DNA from: Branchiostoma floridae
Lineage: Eukaryota; Chordata; Leptocardii; Amphioxiformes; Branchiostomatidae
Reading direction: 5' to 3'
Length of the DNA: 64,000 bases
NCBI RefSeq assembly: GCF_000003815.2
Contig: NC_049995.1
Location: 10,970,253 to 11,034,252, forward strand
Part shown: positions 50,601 to 60,914 of the stretch, in pieces
Layout: each line of letters opens with the position of its first letter
Position numbering within the stretch: position 1 is the first letter of the stretch
Made by a program: the position numbers and the translations under genes
The notes under the pieces: generated by a model
What the model was told of the DNA's origin: nothing
The model's database searches: none
The model's input: the letters and a program-made list of their open reading frames with translations, nothing else

Positions 50601-53600
50601 GTTCAAGGGGAACGCTGTGTGTAGGTGAGTTGTGCTGTCATCTCAGTCTTAATGCAACATACCAAACAAACTGAATGTTATTAAACATTATTAGTATGAA
50701 CTTGTGTGTGTAGAACATACAGACCTTACCTTAGACCTTAGGTCTTCCCGTGCCGTAAAGCACACAAGGCAGCAAGCTTCCATCGGCCAACATACAGGGT
50801 TGTTGGAATATAGCTGGCTTGTTGGAACATAGGGCTGTCAGACTAGTAATTTTCTGCATTAAATTTCGTATGGTCAGATAACCAACCTTCAGCGTGATTT
50901 ACCAGCTTCGCAGGCACGTGGCATGGCAGCAGCTGGTTATAACACACTGACTGACAAGCCAACCTAACCATTGCATTCTAGCTATAAGTGTTGTTTAAAG
51001 TGCCTTTATGAGGATACTCCTACGGTAGCAACATGTTCCACTCTATGATAGTTGTTAGGAAAAATTGATTTTATAACACCTCAATCCTGGGATGGTACTG
51101 TAAGTGTAAATGCATTTAAGTTCGCGGGGATTTAATTTCGCGGTAGCAGGTACACAATGTAAAAGGACTTTTTGCATCGGATTTAAGTTGGGTAACACCA
51201 TAGACTGCAGTCTAATACAATAATAGAAAAATGTTCGTGGTGGTTTTAAGTTCGCGGTGAAGTGGTCACTGCGAAAACCGCGAACATTAATCCACCGCGA
51301 ACATTTCTGCATTTACAGTAACTCCGGTACTTGAAGACATGAATATCTCCTGTTCTTTATTTGAGGTGGTATTAGATACTTAATAGTAATTAGTTTGTGG
51401 ACCAGATTTTCAATCATTTTGTGTAGATCTGTATAAATCATGGTTGGTTTGTTTACAGTGACAACAACTCCCCCTGCTGTCTGAACTGCACCTTTGCTCC
51501 CAGCTCTCACGTCTGTCGGAAGCCCGCGCCCCCCGAGGATGACGCAACATGCAAACAGGCCGCCTACTGTACATATCCTTTTGAATTCTGATTCTGAGTC
51601 TTTTTTCTTAATGAGTTGTGCTCAGTGCAAGGCCATTGACCACTTCTAGGCACTGAACTGCTCTAACTGTAGCAGCAAGTCATCAGCTTTGGCAATTTTG
51701 ACTGACTGACTCAATAGGCAAAGCAGGGGTTATGAATGTTGCTCAGGAATTCAAATTCCCTACCCAATTTAGTAATAGAATGGTTTGATTCACTCACACT
51801 GGAATGACCCCTACTTTTTTTGTTAAGTGTGGTGGATTCTTTGACGGTCTCGGCGTGTGACTCTCTCCAAACACAAGACCTGTAGTCTAGCAATAAACAC
51901 AAGATTAAAACATATTTGGTTTGTTTATTTCTTTTTACCTCCATAAAAAATTGAGGTATTGTTTGGGGGTATTTGCATGTGTGTCAGTGTGTTTTTGTCC
52001 CAAGATATTTGTGGTCAGCATAACATACATGTATGAACATCTAATTGGATTTTGATGATAATGATATTTGGTGTATGACATTAGGTCTTTGAAGATGAAG
52101 GTCAAATAATTGTTCCATTCTATTCATATTACTAACTTTGCAAGTGAGACCTTCCTTGGAAATCATTGGAATAGCTGAGGTGACTACCACAAAGATATAG
52201 GATTAACAACATGATTTGTTGATTGTCCTTAACACTGACCACTGGAACCAGTCCGGACTGTCCAGCTTCTGAACCCAGGAATAACGGCACCTGCATTGCG
52301 GAGTAAGTTTAGCTTAATTATTATATAATGATATTTCTCTTCAAACAAGGAGTTTCTATTCAAACAAGCTCAGTGGTCAAAATTTTCCTCAAAGTCCCAC
52401 CAATCATACATCTGTACAACCTATTTCTCTTTACGATTGCTAATGCAAAGAGAAAACATGTAACCATGTACACATTGTATAGTGTTGTAGTGTCTTTACC
52501 CCATGTAGTATTCGTATCCCAAGCAGTGTCCATACCCCCATTAGTATCCATACTCCCTGTATTGTCGTTTCACCTTGTAGTTGTCCCAGAAGTAACAAGT
52601 AAATTGCTATTACCTTCATCAAGATTGTAATGTCCTCTTGTGAACAGGGAAACTCCATTCCCCATGCCCTGTACAGTTTGTAGCTACATGTATAGCTTGA
52701 TGCATGTTGAATGTATAATTGATGAATGTAAAGCTGAAACCTTCTCTTGTTGTTGCAGTGGCCAGTGTAGGAATGGAACCTGCATGCCTTTCTGTGAGAG
52801 CCGTGGGCTCCAATCCTGCCTGTGTCAGAATGGTCAGTAAAATAGCGACATGATTCATTCAGACCCTTGAATAGTGCCTATAGTGGCATATGGGGCAGCC
52901 AGTTTTCATGCTGTAACATTACAAAACCATTCTTTCTTGTGGGACCGGCCAAAAAAAATATGGACCTGAAAAAATTAGTGGACCGTATTTTGGACCAAGT
53001 AGAAAATGACCAGATTATATCAGCAGGAGTTTAAATGTTTTGGCACTTACCGGTTCAAGTGGGAAGTAGAGTAGAGTCATTAATACATTTAGCTCCTGTA
53101 CTCAACCAACAGGGGCTATTTGACATATTACCAGGGGCTATTTGACGTTTAACATACAACCTTGTCTTGACTTTGTCTTTTATTGTACCATCATAGATTT
53201 TTCCTCATCTGATAGACAAATCAATTCAGAGTTTTGGTTCAAAAGCGGGTAAATTCAGATGTTGGTCCAGTCACTAATAAAAAACAGCAAATGCTGTCCC
53301 AAATGTCTGTTTACAGTTGGTTGATGTAACCATCGTTTGATGTTAGAGCCTTGCTTTGTATTTTCCAGTGAGCGAGTCGTGCAACGTGTGCTGTATGAAC
53401 ATGTCCCACCCCCAGGGCATGTGTAAACCCTACCAGGAAACTCCCCAGGCTGAACTCAAGTGGCAGCAAGCCGGCAAACCCTGTATACAGGGCTACTGTA
53501 ACATGGAGGTAGGAATATTACTCTCTCTGTACCAGCCCATGTTAACACAATCTTTTACTAGGTAAAGCTAAGGGCACAACCCGCCGTACATGCAATTTGT

Positions 53601-56600
53601 CCGTAAGTGTTGTTTTTTTAGGCCACGTCCGCCACATATTTCTGAAAACTTTCTGGCTGCACAGGGCAGGCACGTCGCCCGTACTGGCATGGGGAGGGGG
53701 GGGGGGTGTGGTCAAATCTGCAGCCCAATGGCACACAAACTTTTGCCTCCACTAAATTGCTCTTGGTCCCAGCCCTCCCGCGGATCGGACCACCCTCCGG
53801 CCTTCGGACGATCTGACTTTAAAAATCCCGAGGCCCAGCCGTGCCCAAAGATAGCCTGGTAGCCACAGGGTGTCCCATGTAGAAGTGAAAAAAAAGCCTA
53901 TTTATTACCCAGGCGCCCTTTAGTTTTTTTATCAATTGCAACTAAAGCATCAGGCAGTCTAATTGTTCAACAGTTGAACTGATACTCTAATACTAAATTT
54001 TAAATTCAATGTTTTTTTTTTCTCTTGTCTGCAGGGTAAATGTGAGAAGCAAGCCCAGGACCTGGTCAATCGCTTCTGGGACATCATCCAATGGATTTCA
54101 CCTGACAAAATTGGTATGGGCAGATTAGTGTAATCCTCTTTATGGCTCATTAGTTCATACTTATCTGATGATAACAAGGTCTTTTTGCCCTGAGCCTGGT
54201 TGTTTTGCCCTTAAAGGGTACACAAAGTAGACTTTAATGGATACAAATTATGTAGTATACATGTTGCACTGATTTTAACCTATTCCAGTCAAGAAAACTG
54301 TTGTAATAGTTAGCTATAATAGAGTTGGATAACTGGCTAGAAAATATATCTTCAATGTGCATGACTGTGGTTTTAATAATATCTAGTACACATTTGTACA
54401 TCATACAGCTGAGACGATGGCAGCCAACATTGTTGGGACAGTGTTGATTCTCTCTCTGATGTTCTGGGTGCCGTGTGGCTGTCTGGTGCATGTGGTGGTA
54501 AGGACTCAATAATATATTTATTTATTTAGTACACGTTTATGCACAGCCAAGACGATGGCAGCCAACATTGTCATGACAGTTGTTTCTTTCTCTGATGTTC
54601 TGGATGCCATGTTGTTGTCTGGAGTGCATGTGGTGGTGAAGAAACAATTGTCAATTCATTTATCTTCATGTAAGAAGGGGGCAGAAGGTTTACGTGGTAT
54701 TTTTGTAATGCTTTGCCAAACTCATTGAGTAGTACGGTAGTTAAGATTTGAAATGTATATCCACAGTCTTACATGTGTTTATTTTCATTGCCAGAATCGT
54801 ATATGTTTAGATACCCATAAAACTCTCCAAGCAGAAGTTAGGCTCCAGCTGTTTTGTAACATTTTTAAGTCATTTTATCTGGCTTTCTATTTTGTATTTT
54901 ATCTTGTCAAAATGCTGGCCCTCATTCAAGAAACTTGACAAAATAGAAAGCCCCATGTAAAAACGACAAAAAAAGGTTAAAAAAACAGCCTCTGCTTAAC
55001 CTCTGCTTGGAGAATAACCCATAAGTCCATGTTCTTTATTCATTTGGTGGTGAGCCAATCTTCTTTTCCTTTCATGTGTTTGTTAAACTTTCTGTTTGTT
55101 CTTTTCTCTTATTTGTTCACAGAAAGACAAAAATAGACATGGTTTCCAAGGTCTCCTCCTTCAGTTCAATATCTTCATTTTGTAATAACACTAACTTGTG
55201 TGATGTTTTTGATTAATAGCATGAATGCAACGTCATCATTTGCTCAATGTTATGTTGTAGAAAGTTAAGTCAGTTTTCCTCATTTTAATTTCCAGCTCAC
55301 ACTCTTTTACCATAGTACATGAAATTGTACATTTCATTACCCAGTTTGTTGTCTGTTGCCTGTCACTTAGTTACACTTTTATTACTCCTTAAAAGGATGT
55401 TAACCTCCTGAGGAGTTGTGTGGGTTACTGATGTTTGCAGCTGTATCCCTGTGTTCCCTTTGTTGATTCGCTTGTACTTTGGCAAGTCATCTGCTCACAG
55501 TTGCGCGATGATGCATGATCCATTTCATATTTGCACCCTCTTTGATACATTTTCGCCAATCCAAAGCTTTCATTTGTGTGGATTTCATGTTTTCCTTATT
55601 CCTTTTTTTCCAGGACAAGAGGAGGCTGAAGAAGCGGCAGCTTGAAGAGGAAGCATCCAAGGTTTGTTTAATAGATATATTTTTATTGCACAGCAATTGT
55701 ACAAGGTACAAAGTTTGGCATCTACTGGTACATAAGACTAGACTAAGTGTACATAATGTTCCATAAGGCTTGTCTACCTAAGACAAGAGTGTGTAGTATA
55801 AGATGATAATTGATTAGCATTCAACATGCATCTTCTATTGATCATACTGTAGGTGCAGCGCAATTCAGTCTCGCAAATGATCAATGCCCTTTGAGACGGT
55901 CAATACCACATTGCTGACTCAGGTTAATGCATATCCAAGAGTATCATAGGGTGGGGGGCAAAACATGCAAAAAGCAGACAACTAAAATGGTGTTAGGTGT
56001 TAGGTGTGACGGGTCGTTCGGTGTAATATAACCAGCTGCTGCCGTGCCGCGTGCCTACGGAGCTGGTGTGTTACGCCAAACGGGTTATACCGGCTATGTA
56101 GATACAGATACAGATAAAATGCATGGAGATTCTAGCGTCACTAATTGTGGTCATTTCTGTCTTTTTGACATGATTGTTTATGTTTGTCATGTTTTTCTCT
56201 TTTCTGGACCTGCATGGATGTGCATGATCTGCCAGAGAGCGTTTGTTTGGTTCTGAGGTTTGAGATTGTTTTGTCATATTTGTTTAATCTCCAGGCAGAT
56301 TTTTAATACCGATGGCATAAGAGCATAATAAGTGCATAAAGAAATAAGTTGGGCAAAAATGCCTTCAGTATAAAATCTAAATGGGACGGTTATACAGTTA
56401 TACAATATCTGAACTAACAGAATATTGGCATGGTCTTTATTTCCCTGGTGAGGCCCATTGAGTTAAGCCTGTGAAACATATTATCAAGGAGGTTTTATCA
56501 AGCTTTTCAATGCTATATTATCATAATAAAACTTCCTTGATACGGCTGCCACCTTTTTTTTTCAGAAGTTTCTAACACAGACTGCTTGACGTTTTAAGGC

Positions 56601-58360
56601 CCACTTTCATGTATTTGCAGTTATTTTCATTGCTGTGGTGTGTATGAAGTATTACAGGGCATGAATTAGCTGTCTGCTATTTGCATAATCAGTGCACAGT
56701 AGAATTGGTGTCAAAGCTTCTGACCTGAAACCATTTTTGTGAACCATCGTCCGACAAAGTCTGAAATTAGAGAAAAAATATATATTTAGCCTTGTTGCTT
56801 TTTTACCACAACAAGAGATTTTATACATGTTAATTTTAATTTTTAAAAGAACCCACCACACCTTTCAAAAAAGAAATAGCAATAGTACAAATTCTTCCTT
56901 CCTTTTATCTGATACATAAAATTATACAGTCAAACCTGTATTAGCGGCCACCTCTGCATAACGGCCAACTGCCAATAGTGGCCACTTTTTGTCGGTCCCT
57001 TGGATTCGTAATGATTAAGAAATAGGCTTAGCGGCCACCTGTCCAATGCGGCCACGGCCACATGATTTCCGGTCCCGCAGGTACAAAAACACTGCCGATT
57101 ACGGCCACGCGGACCGCTGATCTATGTTTCGACACGCGTTCGGCCATATACAGCGGCCTTATCGTAACCCTAGGCGGATTTAAAACCTCTTTGACTTATT
57201 TTCAAAACAAAACTTCGTAAACTGGCGCTACCCATACCCGCTGACAAACGAGGTCATATAAGTTCAATAGACGACACCAATATTACGGAGGTAAATTGTG
57301 TTAAAGTTACGTTCTAATACACTATCGCTTAGGTTTATTTACATCACAAAAATTTCTAAATAAATTGTTACAAAGACAAAATGATATGAACTTCAGACTA
57401 TGGTGGATTTTATTCTTACATTTATTAAGAGATAAGTCTAAAATGACGTGACTTTTCTTGTGAGTACCACATTAGCATAATGGGCAAATCTGACGTGTGA
57501 ACGCGAGCGGGAACACATGGACGGCGAAGTATCAAAGGATGCAAGACGAAAGATCAAAGAAATATGACGATACCGGTCTCTTCAGGCAATATATCAATTG
57601 TAGAACATTTAAAACTTTTTTCAGCTTTTGTTTTCTTAATACATATAGTTTAAAAATCATTGCAGTACATGTACAGTACAGTATTATGTGAATAAAGATC
57701 AGTGGGTACTAAAACAATGTGTAACTTATTGCTTGTGGTCAATTAATTAGCATATTCTCTATAGTGGCTACCTCTCTATAGTGGCCAATTTTGACCAGTC
57801 CCTTGAGTGGCCGCTATAGACAGGTTTGACTGTATTCTTTTTGGGTCATTGGAGGCAATTATCAGCTTCTAACAAAATTGCAGGATATACATAACACTTT
57901 GAAAGAGTCTTGTATTCCCAGAATACAAGTACATGTATAATGTGATAGGTATATAAATTATATGTATGTTGGGTTTCTTATCACTTTGTCTTTTCCTTCC
58001 CAGAACACACTTGTGCGCGACGAAGACAAACATCGCATCAAGCCAGGCTCCGTCCAATGGCTTCCATCCCGAGGGTCCCGCCTACCGACCCTTGGACCAA
58101 TGAAATCCGATGCCTCCAGCCCTCCCCTACGGCCACGGCCGAAGCTACGTCATCGTCATGATGCAACGAGCGACGACGCCCAACCTCCCTCCCCAACGTC
58201 AAGCACGGACACGGTTCCGATTGATGACCTCTTGGCGCAGTACACGGATAGGGTCACAGAACTGGCCGCAGCGAGCGATGATAGGTTAGACGACTGTTTG
58301 GGCACGACTAAGGCAGATGTTGAAGCCGCTCCCCCCGTAGAAAGAGAAACTGTCATTTAG
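37783..58360 (+). CDS. ADAM17: ADAM17/TACE metalloprotease
   Basis: Complete 21-exon model: 37783-37852, 39742-39883, 40819-40952, 41404-41495, 41841-41953, 42401-42468, 42731-42915, 43174-43260, 43958-44053, 46360-46495, 49069-49316, 49841-49910, 50492-50624, 51459-51572, 52243-52302, 52759-52832, 53369-53508, 54035-54113, 54409-54497, 55614-55661, 58004-58360; 844 residues. Signal peptide about 1-20; prodomain with a likely cysteine switch (about C186) and furin site RPRR (208-211); zinc site [11 protein letters not shown] (415-425) and Met-turn YIMY; disintegrin region from [15 protein letters not shown]; cysteine-rich membrane-proximal region; stalk helix; transmembrane helix about 686-707; 136-residue tail ending ETVI. 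Matches ADAM17 rather than ADAM10 through [13 protein letters not shown]-like [20 protein letters not shown] and the stalk. ADAM17 sheds membrane proteins such as TNF and EGFR ligands. Intron 14 is AT-AC. Upstream in-frame ATGs (37726, 37750) exist; 37783 gives the clearest signal peptide. Confidence 0.95.
38322..39550. mobile_element. DNA transposon-like element with CGTTAAGCGTTACC subterminal repeats
   Basis: Ends GAGGGTCTGCATG and CATGCAGACCCTC are perfect inverted repeats, flanked by the direct repeat AGTAAA (38316-38321 and 39551-39556), a good target-site duplication. About five (A/C)CGTTAA(G/T)CGTTA units sit inside the left end and three inside the right. The middle has four degenerate copies of an AAAATGCAGGAAATGGCGTTT block. 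No transposase recognised. In ADAM17 intron 1. Confidence 0.8.
42987..43082 (+). pseudogene. Partial duplicate of ADAM17 exon 7 end and donor
   Basis: Repeats 42877-42972 with an offset of 110 bp: the last about 40 coding bases of exon 7 (GATGGGCCAGAA..CTATCAACTA.CTG), the donor GTAGGTTATGTGT and intronic sequence up to TTCTTAGTCT. It has no acceptor of its own, so it is a by-product of tandem duplication rather than a usable exon. Confidence 0.8.
43476..43816. mobile_element. Short inverted-repeat element in ADAM17 intron 8
   Basis: CAGAGCTCGAAATAC at the left is mirrored by GTATTTCGAGCCCTG at the right, with CTGCACTGGTGCAGGTAA and TTACCTGCACTAACCTGCA just inside. About 340 bp, non-coding. 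Confidence 0.6.
43840..43922 (+). pseudogene. Decayed duplicate of ADAM17 exon 9
   Basis: Preceded by the same TTTTGTCAG acceptor as exon 9 (43958-44053) and followed by the same GTAAGTAC donor. It begins ATCAAAGTGCATGAAGAGCC against ATCAAAGTACACGAGGAGCC in exon 9. It is 83 bases against 96, a 13-base loss after ATGGA, which breaks the frame. Inclusion would disrupt the metalloprotease domain. Confidence 0.9.
44218..46001. mobile_element. 1.8-kb element with G-rich inverted ends
   Basis: The left end AGGGACTGTAAGATATTTAT then C/A GGGGGGGAGGGCTGGTGCGTT, and the right end reads back as AGGGACCGCACGATATTTAT then CGGGGGGGGAGGGCTGGTGCGTT. GGGGGGAGGGCCATGTTAATTTTTTT is repeated inside both ends. 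One open frame of 257 codons (44475-45248) has no recognised motif. In ADAM17 intron 9. Confidence 0.75.
46168..46359 (+). repeat. Iterated copies of the ADAM17 exon 10 acceptor
   Basis: Three imperfect copies of the region TAG|AACTTCAGCCTCCATGACTA precede the true exon 10: at about 46176 (TAG AGAACTTTTTCTATGACTA), about 46239 (TAG AACCATGGCTGCAGTTCAAG) and about 46294 (TAG AACTTGCTTCTATGACCA). GTGAGTTCT or a variant follows in most. They look like tandem copies of the splice junction. Confidence 0.6.
47395..47795. repeat. CCAATCA-rich tandem array
   Basis: About three and a third imperfect units of roughly 120 bp. Each carries AACCAATCAGA(A/G)CAGC, CATCATTGGCCAATCACAG and CTCAACCAATCA. The array thus holds about a dozen CCAAT motifs in one orientation, in ADAM17 intron 10. 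Confidence 0.8.
49598..49732. repeat. Inverted repeat in ADAM17 intron 11
   Basis: GCTCCTTCTGATTGGTCAGA...TTTGAAT is mirrored by ATTCAAATTCTGACC...CAATCAGAAGGAGCG. A third partial copy (TCAAATTCTGACC, then ATTCAGAAGGAGCG) lies between. It can form a long hairpin. Confidence 0.75.
50104..50215. repeat. Tandem repeat, about 32-bp unit, four copies
   Basis: ATTATGTAAGGGACCACA(T)TGTGGTCAC is repeated nearly perfectly four times. Each unit contains the short palindrome GACCACA.TGTGGTC. The segment that follows resembles decayed CAGTCAAACC-type elements. In ADAM17 intron 12. Confidence 0.8.
51098..51318. mobile_element. TACTGTAAATGC MITE
   Basis: TA-flanked, with CTGTAAGTGTAAATGC and GCATTTACAG ends. 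The inner sequence closely follows 30661-30868, including GTGAAGTGGTCAC and CCGCGAACATTAATCC. In ADAM17 intron 13. Confidence 0.8.
51573..52242 (+). other. AT-AC (U12-type) intron 14 of ADAM17
   Basis: The intron begins ATATCCTTTT right after ...TACTGTAC and ends TCCTTAACACTGACCAC just before TGGAACC. ATATCCTT is the U12-type donor consensus. TCCTTAAC (52226-52233) is the U12 branch-site consensus, with the branch adenosine about 10 bases from the AC terminus. The join restores the conserved CTGTSPDCP reading in phase 2. No AG acceptor is available nearby that keeps the frame. Confidence 0.9.
54547..54635 (+). pseudogene. Tandem duplicate of the ADAM17 transmembrane exon 19
   Basis: 89 bases, exactly the length of exon 19 (54409-54497), with its own CACAG acceptor and GTGAAG donor, and open in the same phase. 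The first 11 codons match (ACGATGGCAGCCAACATTGT). A one-base loss and a later one-base gain then shift the middle, giving [13 protein letters not shown] in place of the hydrophobic helix. If spliced in, it would weaken or remove membrane anchoring; more likely it is a decayed copy. Confidence 0.85.
56927..57832. mobile_element. CAGTCAAACCTGT-ended pogo/Tc1-like non-autonomous element
   Basis: Perfect ends CAGTCAAACCTGT / ACAGGTTTGACTG, flanked by TA on both sides. GCGGCCAC and TAGTGGCCA blocks recur just inside the ends in both orientations. About 906 bp in ADAM17 intron 20; no transposase recognised. Degenerate relatives lie at 3963-4145 and about 17340-17420. Confidence 0.8.
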
Positions 58361-60807
58361 ATAATATGTCTGATCTTTTGATGGTGTACGTTGAATAGAT
58401 CGATCCTGTCAAATACCATGACAAACAAAGTGCTCAAAAAACCCACTTGCACACCACATTTTGCTTGGTACAGCTTAATTTGAGACCCAGGTAGCGCAGT
58501 GCGCAACCTGAAATTTTGCAGGTTTTACCCCCACCTATGGGCATGAGCTATTTATTTCTTGATAAGATAAAATATAAGAAGTATCTGGAAGAAAAGATAA
58601 TGGATAAGTAGCTGATGTGAAGAGAAGTGATAACTTGGAAGTGGGGCAACCTGAAATGTTGATGGCTTTTGACTCTGGTTGCCGCCTGAGCAAATGTGTA
58701 ACAACCCTCTTCAATGTCAAAACACCTCCATCAAAAGTAGCGCTTGTCAGACAAAAATGGCCACCTCTGGTAGGCTGTCAGCAGACTGACTTTTGAACAT
58801 TTTTAACCATCTTGCACATTAGGGGCATTCCATATTCTTTGGAAATATGATCATTGTGAGTTTGATACATGTAGGTCAATCTAGATGCCAAATTGGACTC
58901 AATCATTGTAACCCGTAACATGACACTCAACAGACTGTAGAAAGTACATACATGTAGTCAAAATGTTTTAAAAAACACTGTGACAGCAAGTTGCTTAAGA
59001 TTCTAGTGACAGTGGTAAAATGTACTTAAAATAGTTAAAATTTCAAAGACCACTACTGACAAAAGGAGCCGTTCACAGTCTGACAACTGTGTCAAATCTA
59101 ATTCCTCTCTTAGTGATAACTTTTTACCATATTGACTAAAAGTTAAAAGCTGCTACATAAGTTGTGCTATTTATGATGATACTGTTTCTTGTATGGTCAT
59201 AATACCACAAGTTGGTTAAAGCCAACGATTGCCAATGAAAGTAGTTTGAACTTTGAAGGTTTGAAATATCAAATACTAAAATTTTTATTGTTAGTGTACT
59301 TAAGAATCTGGAGTATCAAATTATGAAGGCAACTTTGTGTGGATTTAATGTAGATTTAATTGTTGAGTTTTGAAAAAAAAATCATGAAACATGACATGAA
59401 CTGTGATGAAATCTGCTGGAGATTAACATGATGCACAAATAGATAATGAGATAATGGTAAGGTAAGGCGTTTCTTCTGTAATAGCTATTGCCTCAGTTGT
59501 GTAAAACAAATTACATATTATTTTCGTGGAGATTGATGTAGACAGTCAAGATTCTTTTCGTGAATGTACAAACTAAAATGATTACAAATTATAATTTTGT
59601 ATTGCTTGTGTCTTGCTCATATTTGTAAACTCAAACATTTTACATGACATTGTACTGATTTTGATGCATGTGTATCAAATTTAATGAAGGTAGAATAAAA
59701 GATGAAACTACTAAAATCTACTTGGCTTCAAAAAAGCAATCAGAATCTACTTAAACAACCCTGTAAACGTAAGACTAGACTATGATAGAATTAACTTTGT
59801 AACATTAATCTATATTATGGTGAATACGTGTACTAACAGCTCTTGTCTTCCAAATTTTGAACTAACTATGTACTTAATATATACTTGGATATAGAAAGAT
59901 AGAAATTGCATGTATATATTTATGCATGACATGTAAGTGTATCTCGTCTTTAGAGGTTACCGTAGTATAACTCATGACTTATACTAATTCGAATAATATG
60001 TGATATAATGTCTCTTGCAGTATTGTTATAAATGAGCAAGACTACAAAGTCATGTACATGTACAGTATTTGTTATGATTTATTACTCATTACTAAGACAG
60101 TTTTAACATCATTGTATATAATGTTATACAGAAACATACATTTCTATGGTATATATTATGTTCTTAGGACTATTTTTGAACGTTACAAGCATTCCATTAC
60201 ATGTTCTTTGGATTGTATGTCATGTCACCAAGGCTTGTACAAAATATGTTGGCTCTCTCTCAATATATATCTAACCATAAGCACACTGTAGTATCCATTT
60301 GGCTATTAATTTTCAATTCAAAAATTTAAAAAGGATTTCCTCTTCTGCAAGCAAAAATTCATAGAAATAGATCATTCAAATTTTGGGCCAGGGGAAAGTT
60401 TACGGCCAGGTACGGGCCAGTATATTTTTTATGTGCTTGCCCTATAAAAAATGGGCAAATGAATTTTTTTTCAAACCTTGTCCAATATGCATCATGTACA
60501 GGTAGGAGATTAATTTTTCTCCTGTTAAAGGCATTGTGCATACGTCAAAGCAAATGAAACATTGTAGCCAAAACTGTTGTCAATAAGGTTCTTTTACAAC
60601 TTGTATTATGTATAAACCAAACTTTAAAATATAGGTGAATGTGTGTTTTATTTAACACTGTGTAATATTCTATTTAACATGGTAAAGGTTATTTTGTTTG
60701 TCTGTATAGGAGATATATGTTGCACATCCAAAGATGTAAACATTTTTATCTTATGATGATTGAAGTATCATCTGTGAGACATGAAGTGCCCAATGTTGCT
60801 CAATAAA
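58361..60807 (+). other. ADAM17: ADAM17 3' UTR and flank
   Basis: AT-rich sequence without a gene. A candidate poly(A) signal AATAAA lies at about 60802, and an earlier one (AATAAA in TAGAATAAAAG) at about 59694. A repeat near 58585-58700 (CTGGAAGAAAAGAT..GGGCAACCTGAAATGTTGATGG) also occurs at about 43270-43400 in ADAM17 intron 8. Confidence 0.5.
60802..60807 (+). terminator. ADAM17: Candidate ADAM17 poly(A) signal
   Basis: AATAAA in GCTCAATAAAACTGC, about 2.4 kb after the stop codon and about 110 bp before the minisatellite. A GT/T-rich stretch follows. Confidence 0.4.
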
Positions 60808-60914
60808 ACTGCTACATTGTTGCAAAGTAATTTTTGTCCAGAGTATTTATTTTGTCCCCATGTTTGTGGTAATGTGTTCTTTTCGGATTTCTAATGTCAC
60901 TAATTGATTTGCTG

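Noticed and set aside
42731-54497. ADAM10 as an alternative identity
   Set aside because: The exon 10 [13 protein letters not shown] segment, the disintegrin start, the stalk helix and the PDZ-type tail fit ADAM17.
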